NCBI RefSeq assembly: GCF_044335535.1
Contig: NZ_JBIQVZ010000010.1
Coordinates: 38,263 to 102,262 of the forward strand
DNA length: 64,000 nucleotides
Source of the DNA: Mariniflexile sp044335535
GTDB taxonomy: Bacteria; Bacteroidota; Bacteroidia; Flavobacteriales; Flavobacteriaceae
Direction: 5' to 3'
Shown: one piece after another, positions 1-6,871 of the stretch
How the letters are laid out: every line of letters begins with the position of its first letter
How positions within the stretch are numbered: position 1 is the first letter of the stretch
The notes under the pieces: generated by a model
What the model saw: the letters and a program-made list of their open reading frames with translations, nothing else
Databases searched by the model: none
Told to the model about the DNA's origin: nothing
Translations under genes and position numbers: made by a program

Positions 1-102
1 TATTTCTGCTTCATGAACTTTGTTGTCAGCTGCAGCCATGGCATAAAATAATTTACCCAAATTCTGATAAAATTTTAAGGTCATGTGCTTTTTAGATGTC
101 AT
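1..102 (-). CDS. Partial N-terminus of a small TerB-like helical protein
   Basis: Only the first 34 codons lie in the window; the gene runs off the left edge. The ATG is at 102-100 and the reading stays open. The visible residues include KFYQNLGKLFYAMAAADN and then KVHEAE, which resembles the first helices of TerB/tellurite-resistance-like proteins, in which an acidic AAADG-like loop is common. This family call is tentative because most of the protein is missing. The start is preceded by a palindromic activator box and a good -7 element (123-165) that would give a leader of about 14 nt, so the gene probably belongs to the same regulon as dodecin and the stress proteins. Confidence 0.55.
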   Translation of the reverse strand, partial: MTSKKHMTLKFYQNLGKLFYAMAAADNKVHEAEI

Positions 103-122
103 TTTAATGGTATTGCTTTATA

Positions 123-165
123 CAAAATTAAAGAATAGCATATTTTTTTATATGATATATATCAT
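123..165 (-). promoter_or_regulatory. Activator box plus -7 element for the left-edge gene
   Basis: The perfect palindrome ATGATATATATCAT lies at 152-165. On the minus strand the -7 element TAATTTTG (TAnnTTTG consensus) occupies 130-123. The distance between centres is 32 bp, the spacing found at the other boxes of this island. Confidence 0.6.
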
Positions 166-264
166 GAACTCATTTTAAAGCTACTGTACTTTGCGATTCA
201 TTTTAACACAAAACCTTTCCAGAGCGTATAACATAGAAAGGGTTTGAACAAAAGGATTTTTGAC

Positions 265-426
265 AGAGACTGTTTAAACTTTATTTTTGGAATGTTTTAT
301 AGGGTATTTTTTTGTCAGATGAAGGTATTTTGAGATTCATAGCCATAGCTATGGGCCGAAAAATAGCTAAAGTATGACGGAAAAAGGCACATAAAAGAGC
401 CAAAGGATAAAATTTAAACAGTCTCT
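265..426. repeat. MITE-like inverted-repeat element A1
   Basis: A 162 bp element with terminal inverted repeats that begin AGAGACTGTTTAAA on both ends (265-290 and the complement of 400-426). It has no coding capacity. Its right end abuts the stop codon of the dodecin gene. A second copy with the same ends lies at 44768-44985, and a related one at 5194-5348. As a large hairpin it could also stop transcription coming out of dodecin. Confidence 0.7.
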
Positions 427-437
427 TAGATAGTCTC

Positions 438-641
438 TTAATCTTGTACGCTAAATGTTACCTTGGCATTGACCCTATATTCGGTAATTTGATTTTCTTT
501 TACACAAACCTGCATGTCCTTAACATAAACAGATTTAATTCCTTTGACGCTTTTTGAGGCTTCAGCAACAATGTTTTTGATAGCATCTTCAAAATTGATT
601 TGTGAATTGCCTAAAATTTCAATGACTTTTAATACTCCCAT
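438..641 (-). CDS. Dodecin-family small protein
   Basis: This 67-residue protein has the dodecin pattern: a first strand KVIEILG, a helix with EDAIKNIVAEASKS, and two strands ending in EYRVNAKVTFSV. Dodecins form dodecameric shells that store flavin or coenzyme A in the cytoplasm. In my alignment the flavin-stacking Trp of classical dodecins is Ser37 and the conserved Gln is Arg56, so flavin binding may be lost or changed. The start lies about 22 nt downstream of the predicted transcription start from the box at 670-713. Family assignment is firm; the ligand is not known. Confidence 0.88.
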   Translation of the reverse strand: MGVLKVIEILGNSQINFEDAIKNIVAEASKSVKGIKSVYVKDMQVCVKENQITEYRVNAKVTFSVQD

Positions 642-669
642 GATTTTATAATTTATAAATTAATACATC

Positions 670-713
670 TAAAATTAGTAAATGAACGTCACGTTTATAA
701 TGATATATATCAT
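670..713 (-). promoter_or_regulatory. Activator box plus -7 element for dodecin
   Basis: The perfect palindrome ATGATATATATCAT lies at 700-713. The minus-strand -7 element TAATTTTA occupies 677-670, 33 bp away centre to centre. The box lies between dodecin and the divergent histidine kinase, but no -7 element at the proper spacing was found towards the kinase. Confidence 0.6.
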
Positions 714-790
714 GACGCTTATTTCCTGTTAATTTGTTATTATTATTGAAATAATACCATGATAATTAGTACAATAAGTTTTATCTTTAT

Positions 791-965
791 GAACTCATCT
801 TGATTTTTTGTGTTTAACCGAAAATGAGATAAAATTTGAACAGATGGGGCACTTTTTGAAAGGCATAGCAGACTAAGCATAAAAAAAGAAACGAAATATG
901 GACGGATTTTAGTCATTCCTGCCGGCAGGCAGGTTTTAGGAAATAGAAAAAGTCAAGATGAGTTC
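791..965. repeat. MITE-like inverted-repeat element B1
   Basis: A 175 bp element bounded by inverted ends: GAACTCATCTTGA at 791 and its complement TCAAGATGAGTTC ending at 965. It carries an internal palindrome CCTGCCGGCAGGCAGG. It fills the space between a possible -7 element TATCTTTA (782-789) and the histidine kinase start at 993, so it would form the 5' untranslated region. Copies B2 (20512-20726) and B3 (45576-45759) share the ends. Confidence 0.65.
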
Positions 966-992
966 TATAACTCTTTTTAATCTGAAAAACAA

Positions 993-2495
993 ATGTTTAA
1001 CGATGATAAGGATATTTTTAAAATTTTATCTGATGCGGTTTCAGAGGGTATTGTTATTGTAGATGCAAATCGGAACATTGTTTCCACAAATATTTCTGCC
1101 GATACTATGTTTGGCTATAACAAACATGAATTAAAAGGAAAAGGATTAAATACATTAATCCCAAAAAATTACCACTCCAAACATAATACTTATTTCGAGG
1201 GTTTTTATAAAAATAGTGAGAAACGTAAAATGGGTGATGGTCATGATTTATTCGGATTGCATAAAAATGGTCATCAATTTCCTGTTGAGGTCGGTTTGAA
1301 TCCTTTTACAATTTTCGATAAAACCTATATAATGGTTCTTATCATTGACATTACAGAGCGCAAACAAGTCGAACAAGAACGCAATTACCTATCTAAAATA
1401 TTCGACGATTCACTAAACGAAATTTATGTCTTTGATTCGATTTCGCTAAAATTCATCAATGCCAACTATGGCGCACAAAAAAACCTGGGCTATTCGTTGG
1501 GTGAATTAAAAGAAATGACTCTCATGGATATTAAACCTGAATTTAATGAGAAAAAAATAAGAAAACTAACAGAGCCTTTAGTCAAAAAAAGTAAAGACAA
1601 AATTGAATTTGAGGCGATCCATAAACGCAAAGATGGAACCACATATCCTGTGTATGTGAATTTGGAATTATCAATTTTAGGAGAGAAAGAAGTCTTTGTG
1701 GCTATTACTCTAGATATAACAGAGCAAAGAAACTACACCCAAAAATTAGAAAAAACGGTTAAGTTAAGGACAAAGCAACTTAAAGCCTCACTCAAGCAAG
1801 AAAAAAATATTAACGAATTGAAAACCAAATTTTTATCTCTTGTTTCCCACGAATTTAAAACACCATTGAGCACTATATTAACCTCTTGCATCCTTTTAAG
1901 TAAATATTCATTTCAAGAGCATCAAGACAAAAGGGAAAAACATATTAAAATGATTACAGATAAAGTGAATTATCTAAATAATATACTGGACGAATTTTTG
2001 TCTATTGAAAAATTGGAAGCCGGAAGAATAAATTACAAGTTTACGCCCTTTAGATTGAGTAAATTAATTGATGAAGTTGTTTACAATGCCAACATGTTGC
2101 TAAAGGAAGGGCAACAAATTAAATATCCTGAAAAAATAGAAGATATATCCTTGGTACAAGATGAAAAGGCTTTAGGGTTGGCCCTGTCCAATCTAGTGCA
2201 TAATGCTATCAAATATTCGTCAGAGAACACGGTTGTTCATTTAAATATCAAGCAAGATGAATCCAAGACAACTTTTGAAGTTATAGATTCTGGTATTGGA
2301 ATTCCAAAGAAAGACCAAAAGAATATATTCCATCGTTACTTTAGGGCAGAAAATGTTTTAATAATCCAAGGAACGGGAATTGGTCTTAATATCGCAAAGT
2401 CCCATATAGAGAATTTAGGTGGCACAATAACCTTTAAAAGTAAGGAAAATAAAGGATCAACGTTTATTTTAACCATACCAAATAATGCCTCATGA
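993..2495 (+). CDS. PAS-PAS sensor histidine kinase, possible haem/oxygen sensor
   Basis: A 500-residue soluble kinase. PAS domain 1 covers about residues 8-125 and PAS domain 2 about 130-245; both end in DITE. A coiled linker follows, then HisKA with the phospho-acceptor His286 (motif SHEFKTPL), then a HATPase domain with the boxes NAIKYS, DSGIGIP and GTGIGL. PAS 1 resembles FixL: His64 in HSKHNTY aligns with the FixL haem ligand, while the FixL Arg of the GIGR loop is His84. Many haem-free PAS domains keep part of this pattern, so oxygen sensing is an inference. The stop overlaps the next gene by four bases, so it pairs with that response regulator. No membrane segment is seen. The repeat B1 lies just upstream. 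Confidence 0.92.
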   Translation: MFNDDKDIFKILSDAVSEGIVIVDANRNIVSTNISADTMFGYNKHELKGKGLNTLIPKNYHSKHNTYFEGFYKNSEKRKMGDGHDLFGLHKNGHQFPVEVGLNPFTIFDKTYIMVLIIDITERKQVEQERNYLSKIFDDSLNEIYVFDSISLKFINANYGAQKNLGYSLGELKEMTLMDIKPEFNEKKIRKLTEPLVKKSKDKIEFEAIHKRKDGTTYPVYVNLELSILGEKEVFVAITLDITEQRNYTQKLEKTVKLRTKQLKASLKQEKNINELKTKFLSLVSHEFKTPLSTILTSCILLSKYSFQEHQDKREKHIKMITDKVNYLNNILDEFLSIEKLEAGRINYKFTPFRLSKLIDEVVYNANMLLKEGQQIKYPEKIEDISLVQDEKALGLALSNLVHNAIKYSSENTVVHLNIKQDESKTTFEVIDSGIGIPKKDQKNIFHRYFRAENVLIIQGTGIGLNIAKSHIENLGGTITFKSKENKGSTFILTIPNNAS

Positions 2496-3538
2496 CAACG
2501 AAAGTATTATTAATAGAAGATGATGTCTCATTAAGGCTAAACACTGCAGAAATACTGGAGTTATCAGGTTATGAAGTCATTATGGCTTCCAATGGTAAAG
2601 TAGGTGTTGAAAAAGCCATCCAACAGCATCCAGATATTGTTGTTTGCGATATTATGATGCCAGAATTGGATGGTTATGGGGTTTTGGAGTTGCTTTCAAA
2701 AAATGAAAATACCAAGTTTATACCATTCATTTTTTTGTCTGCAAAAACGGATCGAAAGGATGTACGTTTGGGAATGAATCTTGGGGCAGATGATTATATC
2801 ACCAAACCATTTAATGAAGAAGATCTTATAATGGCCATTGAAAGTCGTTTGGCAAAGGGTGCTATTTTAAAGGAGAATAAAGATATTCTGGAAAAAGTTG
2901 ATAAGAATGATGAAATCAGAACGCTCAACGATCTTAAAAATTTTTTTGATGATAATGGGGAGGCATTTGAGTTTCAGGCAGGTGAAGCCATTTATAGAGA
3001 AGGACAAAATTCCAATCATATCTTTTTGGTTATTAAGGGTGTTGTAAAATGCCATAAATTAGATGAACAAGGTAAAGAGCTTATAACTGCCTTATATAAA
3101 GCAGACGATTTGTTTGGATATACATCATTTATTCAAAATATTCCCTATCAGGAAGCTGCAACGGCTGTCAAGAATACAGAGTTGGTTGGTATTTCAAAAG
3201 ACCAACTCAAAAACATTCTCGATAATAACCATAAGGTCACTTTGGAGCTTATTCAGCTACTTACTAACGACCTTATAGACGTCAAAGACCAATTGTTGCA
3301 AATGGCTTACAGTTCTGTAAATAGGAAAACCGCAACAGCTATTTTGAAGTTTGCAGAAAAAATGAACAGAAAACCAGAAGATCCCATTAAAATTTCTCGA
3401 AGTGATTTGGCAAGCGTTGCTGGCATTGCAACCGAAACGTTTATTAGGGCCATGACTAATTTTAAAAAAGCGGGACTTATTGAAATTGAAGGAAGAAATA
3501 TTAAAATTTTGAACCTTCAAAAACTTCAGGATATTTAA
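2492..3538 (+). CDS. Response regulator with Crp/Fnr-type DNA-binding half
   Basis: A 348-residue transcription factor with three parts: a CheY-like receiver (residues 1-125; phospho-acceptor Asp53 in CDIMMPELDG, conserved SAK and TKPF), a cyclic-nucleotide-binding-like beta barrel (about 145-260) and a Crp-type winged helix (about 275-348). The recognition helix TETFIRAM keeps the Glu and Arg that in FNR contact the GAT core, but has Ile where FNR has Ser212. That fits the island's palindrome, which keeps TGAT-N4-ATCA but not the leading T of FNR sites. It overlaps the kinase gene by ATGA. It is my first candidate for the regulator of the twelve boxes in 1-32.9 kb. The receiver-Crp fusion is known in Bacteroidota. 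Confidence 0.92.
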   Translation: MTTKVLLIEDDVSLRLNTAEILELSGYEVIMASNGKVGVEKAIQQHPDIVVCDIMMPELDGYGVLELLSKNENTKFIPFIFLSAKTDRKDVRLGMNLGADDYITKPFNEEDLIMAIESRLAKGAILKENKDILEKVDKNDEIRTLNDLKNFFDDNGEAFEFQAGEAIYREGQNSNHIFLVIKGVVKCHKLDEQGKELITALYKADDLFGYTSFIQNIPYQEAATAVKNTELVGISKDQLKNILDNNHKVTLELIQLLTNDLIDVKDQLLQMAYSSVNRKTATAILKFAEKMNRKPEDPIKISRSDLASVAGIATETFIRAMTNFKKAGLIEIEGRNIKILNLQKLQDI

Positions 3539-3563
3539 TAACCATCAGTCATTGTTCCTAAAC

Positions 3564-3607
3564 ATGATGGAAATCATTTTAGGACGCTACCCAACCCTAT
3601 ATATTTG
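3564..3607 (+). promoter_or_regulatory. Activator box plus -7 element for the first Usp gene
   Basis: ATGATGGAAATCAT at 3564-3577 keeps both half sites with a different spacer. TATATTTG, a perfect -7 element, is at 3600-3607, 33 bp away centre to centre. The transcript would start near 3614 and carry a 130 nt leader with a small ORF. Confidence 0.6.
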
Positions 3608-3652
3608 TTAAGCACCTACTAAGCAATTAGGTACTGATGTAATATAAATGAT

Positions 3653-3749
3653 ATGAAACACCCATGAGAATAGCATTCACAGATACGAGGATGATTATTA
3701 AGGGCGTTCCATCTGGCAATTAAAAAGCAATAAAAATAAACAGATGAAA
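3653..3749 (+). repeat. Conserved 5' leader, copy L1, with a 19-codon ORF
   Basis: This leader recurs at 21729-21822 and 26383-26480, and in damaged form at 16539-16648, always ending at the start codon of the next gene (context AAACAGATGAAA). It contains an ORF at 3664-3723 that reads MRIAFTDTRMIIKGVPSGN and stops 20 bp before the Usp start. Several differences between copies are silent. It may be a translated leader peptide or a structured RNA leader spread by recombination. Confidence 0.55.
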
Positions 3750-4586
3750 ACCATTTTACTGCCCACGGACTTTTCTGAAAACTCATGGAATGCCATTAAA
3801 TATGCACTTAAATTTTTTGAGGGTTCAACCTGCACTTTTTATTTATTGCATGTCAATACATTGAGTTATGCAATAACAGAAGATTCATATTATATGGATA
3901 CCGAAGATTTAATTGAAAAGACCTTTATAAAGCCATCTAAATTACAATTAAGAAAAATTTTGAAGCGGATATCCCAAGAATTTCCTGTTAATAAAAACCA
4001 CCATTTTTTTATACTTACAGATTATGGGTTTTTTATAGACTCCATTCGTAAGCATGTGGATGAAAAGAAAATCGACATGATTATAATGGGAACCAAAGGA
4101 GCTACCGGTCTAAAGAAATTAATTGTTGGAAGCAATGCCGCAGATGTTATAAAAAAAGTAAAGTGCACGACTTTGATAGTGCCAGAAAATGCGACGTTTA
4201 CTAACCTGAACGAAATAGCCTTTCCCACAGATTATTTTTTAACCTATGGCGTTAATCTCCTAAAACCTATTTATGAAATCATAGAGATGCATCATCCAAG
4301 CCTAAGAGTAGTGCATATTGGTCATAAACATGAAAAATTTAATTTAAGTCAGCAAGATAACAAGGATTTAATCCAGGACTATTTCAGTAATTTTGAAGTG
4401 CGTTTTTATAATCTTACCAATGAAAGTGTTGAAGATGCTATCGAATGTTTTGTACAAAGCAGGGATATTAATATGATTGCCATGGTGGCAAAAAATTTAA
4501 ATTACTTTCAACAAATTTTATTCCATTCCAAAGTTGAAGAGATAAGTTACCATACCAATATTCCATTTTTAGTAATTCATGAATAG
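3744..4586 (+). CDS. Tandem-domain universal stress protein
   Basis: A 280-residue protein of two UspA domains. The first carries the ATP-binding pattern G-2x-G-9x-GS (Gly116, Gly119, Gly129-Ser130 in MGTKGATG...VGS). The second domain, from about residue 150, lacks it. Proteins of this type are cytoplasmic and bind ATP; they are usually made in stationary phase, hypoxia or energy stress. It is the first of five related genes in the window (3744, 13782, 14656, 15510, 16643). Its own promoter (3564-3607) and the repeated leader L1 precede it. The exact role of each paralogue cannot be read from sequence. Confidence 0.93.
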   Translation: MKTILLPTDFSENSWNAIKYALKFFEGSTCTFYLLHVNTLSYAITEDSYYMDTEDLIEKTFIKPSKLQLRKILKRISQEFPVNKNHHFFILTDYGFFIDSIRKHVDEKKIDMIIMGTKGATGLKKLIVGSNAADVIKKVKCTTLIVPENATFTNLNEIAFPTDYFLTYGVNLLKPIYEIIEMHHPSLRVVHIGHKHEKFNLSQQDNKDLIQDYFSNFEVRFYNLTNESVEDAIECFVQSRDINMIAMVAKNLNYFQQILFHSKVEEISYHTNIPFLVIHE

Positions 4587-4601
4587 TTTATACCATTTAA
4601 G

Positions 4602-4645
4602 CTGATAATTATCATGATAATTTTAATACATAAATAATAGCTTTG
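4602..4645 (+). promoter_or_regulatory. Activator box plus -7 element for the small membrane protein
   Basis: CTGATAATTATCAT at 4602-4615 is followed by TAGCTTTG, a perfect TAnnTTTG element, at 4638-4645. The centre-to-centre distance is 33 bp. Transcription would start near 4652, 46 nt before the start codon. Confidence 0.62.
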
Positions 4646-4697
4646 TTCTGGATTCATCTATTAATTGAGCTTCTATTGACCTCATAAAACGATATCT

Positions 4698-5084
4698 ATG
4701 GACGTATCACTTTTTTTAGCAAAATTCTGGGGTTGGTACCTTATCATATTTTTTGTGATTTTGACTTTCAATCCCATTAGGATTAAACAAGTATTTGAAG
4801 ATTTAAAGGACGAAAAATTTCTTATTCTTTCATCACTTTTGGCAACCATTGTGGGTTTGTTGAATATATTGTTCCATAATATATGGAGTCCATCATGGGT
4901 CTTAATAATTACACTTATTGGATGGTCATCTTTATTTATAGGTTTGGCACTTTTTATTATACCTAAAAGAACAGTAATCTGGCTGAATTTTATAAATGTT
5001 AAGTTAGTACAAGTTATTTATATTTTGCTATTTCTAACGGGACTCTTCCTCTTGAATCAGTCATATGGTATTGTACTTTATTAG
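4698..5084 (+). CDS. Small four-helix membrane protein of unknown function
   Basis: A 128-residue hydrophobic protein with about four predicted membrane segments (around residues 8-24, 42-62, 68-88 and 104-122). A short charged loop, FEDLKDEK, lies between the first two. I do not recognise the family. It has its own box and -7 element, so it seems to be a single-gene unit of the island regulon. Its stop is followed seven bases later by another box (5092-5105). A role in the inner membrane under the island's inducing condition is all that context supports. Confidence 0.75.
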   Translation: MDVSLFLAKFWGWYLIIFFVILTFNPIRIKQVFEDLKDEKFLILSSLLATIVGLLNILFHNIWSPSWVLIITLIGWSSLFIGLALFIIPKRTVIWLNFINVKLVQVIYILLFLTGLFLLNQSYGIVLY

Positions 5085-5091
5085 TTTTAAA

Positions 5092-5133
5092 CTGATAATA
5101 ATCATTTCATTAAACATATCTCCTCTATATTTT
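5092..5133 (+). promoter_or_regulatory. Activator box with possible -7 element, no gene downstream
   Basis: CTGATAATAATCAT at 5092-5105 is followed by the T-rich TATATTTT (5126-5133) at about the usual spacing. No coding sequence follows; the next 250 bp hold element C and then a run of 14 T near 5380. Either an untranslated RNA is made, or the box is the remnant of a promoter interrupted by element C. Confidence 0.4.
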
Positions 5134-5193
5134 TATAATATTATTTAAAGATTTAGAATGAAAATCCTTAAATAATAAGCTATTAATCAGAAG

Positions 5194-5348
5194 GAGGCAG
5201 TCTAAAAAGTCTAGTTCTATGTCATATTGAGCACTTCGACAAGCTCAGCACAGGCTTTATCGAAATATTTTAACTTACTGGTAATCAATATCGGTTTCGA
5301 CAAGCTCAACCTGACAAATTAAATTTAAAGAACTTTTTAGACAGCCTC
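5194..5348. repeat. MITE-like inverted-repeat element C (related to family A)
   Basis: A 155 bp element with near-perfect 17 bp terminal inverted repeats, GAGGCAGTCTAAAAAGT on the left and GAGGCTGTCTAAAAAGT as the complement of the right end. Inside are two copies of the dispersed flavobacterial word TTCGACAAGCTCA. The end sequence is related to AGAGACTGTCTAAA of family A. Confidence 0.65.
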
Positions 5349-5397
5349 TTTTATACTATTATAGGATAACTAGTGTCGTTTTTTTTTTTTTTGCAAA

Positions 5398-5441
5398 CTG
5401 ATATATATCATTTTTAAACCCATATTGGTATAGTAAATTAG
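5398..5441 (+). promoter_or_regulatory. Activator box plus -7 element for a candidate small RNA
   Basis: CTGATATATATCAT at 5398-5411 is followed by TAAATTAG at 5434-5441 (one mismatch to TAnnTTTG). The spacing of 33 bp is the same as at the protein-coding promoters. No convincing ORF follows before the terminator at 5623-5652. Confidence 0.5.
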
Positions 5442-5444
5442 CAT

Positions 5445-5652
5445 CATAAATAAAAGCGTTCTTTCTCATTTAAAATATATGAAGTCTATAAATCGTATGA
5501 TTTTTTAGCCTTCAAGAAGAATTTGGAGATATTACTTAACATAACATTATCAGTTGCCCTTTAGCAATAGAGTTATAATACTGTTTGTTTTTAATGTTAA
5601 TTGATAAACTTAAATTCTTCGGAAAACAGGAAGCTTTGGCTTCCTGTTTTTT
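5445..5652 (+). ncRNA. Candidate regulon small RNA of about 205 nt
   Basis: The interval runs from the predicted transcription start of the box promoter at 5398-5441 to a strong intrinsic terminator. Only very short ORFs lie inside, such as a nine-codon one at 5479. No known RNA family was recognised. The call rests on promoter, lack of coding capacity and terminator. Confidence 0.42.
5623..5652 (+). terminator. Strong intrinsic terminator
   Basis: A 12 bp perfect stem AAAACAGGAAGC/GCTTCCTGTTTT with the loop TTTG is followed by T residues. No protein gene ends just upstream, so it would end the candidate small RNA. Confidence 0.8.
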
Positions 5653-5802
5653 AAAAAGCATAGACCTTGCCATTGCAAGATGTCAAGGTCGAAACAAGAT
5701 GTTCGAAGCTGTTATACAACAGGAAAACCTCCATTTGATCATTAGTGATAATGTTCAATTGCTGAAAACCGCATGTTAGATAGCATCATTGAATGTTTTG
5801 GG

Positions 5803-5832
5803 AAAACAGGGAGTTTCGACTTCCTGTTTTTT
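5803..5832 (+). terminator. Second, similar intrinsic terminator
   Basis: AAAACAGGGAG pairs with CTTCCTGTTTT with one G-T pair and is followed by T residues. It copies the hairpin at 5623-5652 in stem and flanks (both start GGAAAACAGG). The 150 bp between the two hold no convincing gene or box. Confidence 0.7.
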
Positions 5833-5975
5833 AACTGTTAAATTTCATAATAAATATAAAATATCTACAAAAAGACATTCAAAGTTGTTTTTTAACTGAA
5901 AAGCTAAATTCTCTTTAGCAATGAAGGAATATTAGCGATTAGAAAAGGTTACAAGATAAAATTGAATGTACAACG

Positions 5976-6007
5976 AAAACGGAGAAATATCTAACTTCTC
6001 CGTTTTT
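5976..6007. terminator. Bidirectional intrinsic terminator behind upp
   Basis: The stem AAAACGGAGAA/TTCTCCGTTTT with a nine-base loop lies 13 bp behind the upp stop codon. T-rich tracts follow on both strands, so it can end upp from the right and any small transcript from the left. Confidence 0.75.
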
Positions 6008-6020
6008 GATTCAACAATCC

Positions 6021-6674
6021 TTATAATTTTATTCCAAAGGATAAATCACCAGCATCACCAAGACCAGGAATAATATAACCTCTATTACTTAACTTGTCAT
6101 CTATGGAGGCAATCCATAAATGGGTGTGTTTAGGAAATATCCTGTTGATATATTCTATCCCGGTTTTTGAGCCTATAACTGCGACTATATGTATTTGTTT
6201 TGGCACCCCATGTTGTTTAAAAGCTTTCAGCACATTTACCAAGGTTTTTCCAGATGCCACCATAGGGTCACATAAAATCAAGGTTTTGTTATTAAGTGAT
6301 GGTGATGCAAGATATTCAATAACAATCTCGAAAGAATCACTGTTATTGCTGTGGTCCCTGTAGGCCGATATAAATGCATTCTCAGCTTTGTTATAGTAAT
6401 TTAATAATCCCTGATGCAAAGTTAGGCCAGCCCTTAACACTGAACATACAACAAGTTGATCATCATATACGGCCATCGTCTTGCTCCCAAAAGGTGTTTT
6501 AATATCTTTATTTTTATAATGTAATGTTTTGCTCAATTCATATCCTAATACTTCACCAATATGCTCAATATTCTTTCTGAAGCGCATGGCATCTTTTTGT
6601 ATATCAATATCCCTTAATTCAGACATGAACTGATTTAAAATAGAATTGTTTTTAGAAAAATCATGGACAATCAT
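6021..6674 (-). CDS. upp: Uracil phosphoribosyltransferase
   Basis: This 217-residue enzyme makes UMP from uracil and PRPP in pyrimidine salvage. The PRPP-binding loop is LCDPMVASGKT near residue 140, and the C-terminal uracil-binding stretch GYIIPGLGDAGD is present. Length is normal for the family. It is transcribed away from the PEP synthase gene, and the shared spacer carries one palindromic box with weak and strong -7 elements on the two strands. A terminator lies directly behind it. The island setting suggests nucleobase recycling during growth arrest. Confidence 0.93.
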   Translation of the reverse strand: MIVHDFSKNNSILNQFMSELRDIDIQKDAMRFRKNIEHIGEVLGYELSKTLHYKNKDIKTPFGSKTMAVYDDQLVVCSVLRAGLTLHQGLLNYYNKAENAFISAYRDHSNNSDSFEIVIEYLASPSLNNKTLILCDPMVASGKTLVNVLKAFKQHGVPKQIHIVAVIGSKTGIEYINRIFPKHTHLWIASIDDKLSNRGYIIPGLGDAGDLSFGIKL

Positions 6675-6703
6675 TGATTTTGAGATTAATATGTTATGTG
6701 GAT

Positions 6704-6777
6704 TAAAATTGATGAATAAAATTCAATTTTTAAATGACATATATCATTGATGTTATTGATTTATGTGAATACATTTA
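6704..6777. promoter_or_regulatory. Shared activator box between upp and ppsA
   Basis: ATGACATATATCAT at 6734-6747 has one mismatch to the palindrome. Towards ppsA the -7 element TACATTTA lies at 6770-6777, centre distance 33 bp. Towards upp the weaker CAATTTTA lies at 6711-6704, also 33 bp. One activator dimer could serve both genes. Confidence 0.55.
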
Positions 6778-6871
6778 ACTTCATACAAGGATAGAATTAT
6801 ATTGTGATTAAACTATGAAGATATAAATTTTTATAAACATAATTCCAATCACACCACCAATTAAAGTAATA

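Noticed and set aside
5585..5779. Open frame of 64 codons in the spacer before upp
   Set aside because: It runs straight through the strong terminator at 5623-5652, has no ribosome site and no recognisable pattern. A small RNA with terminators explains the region better.
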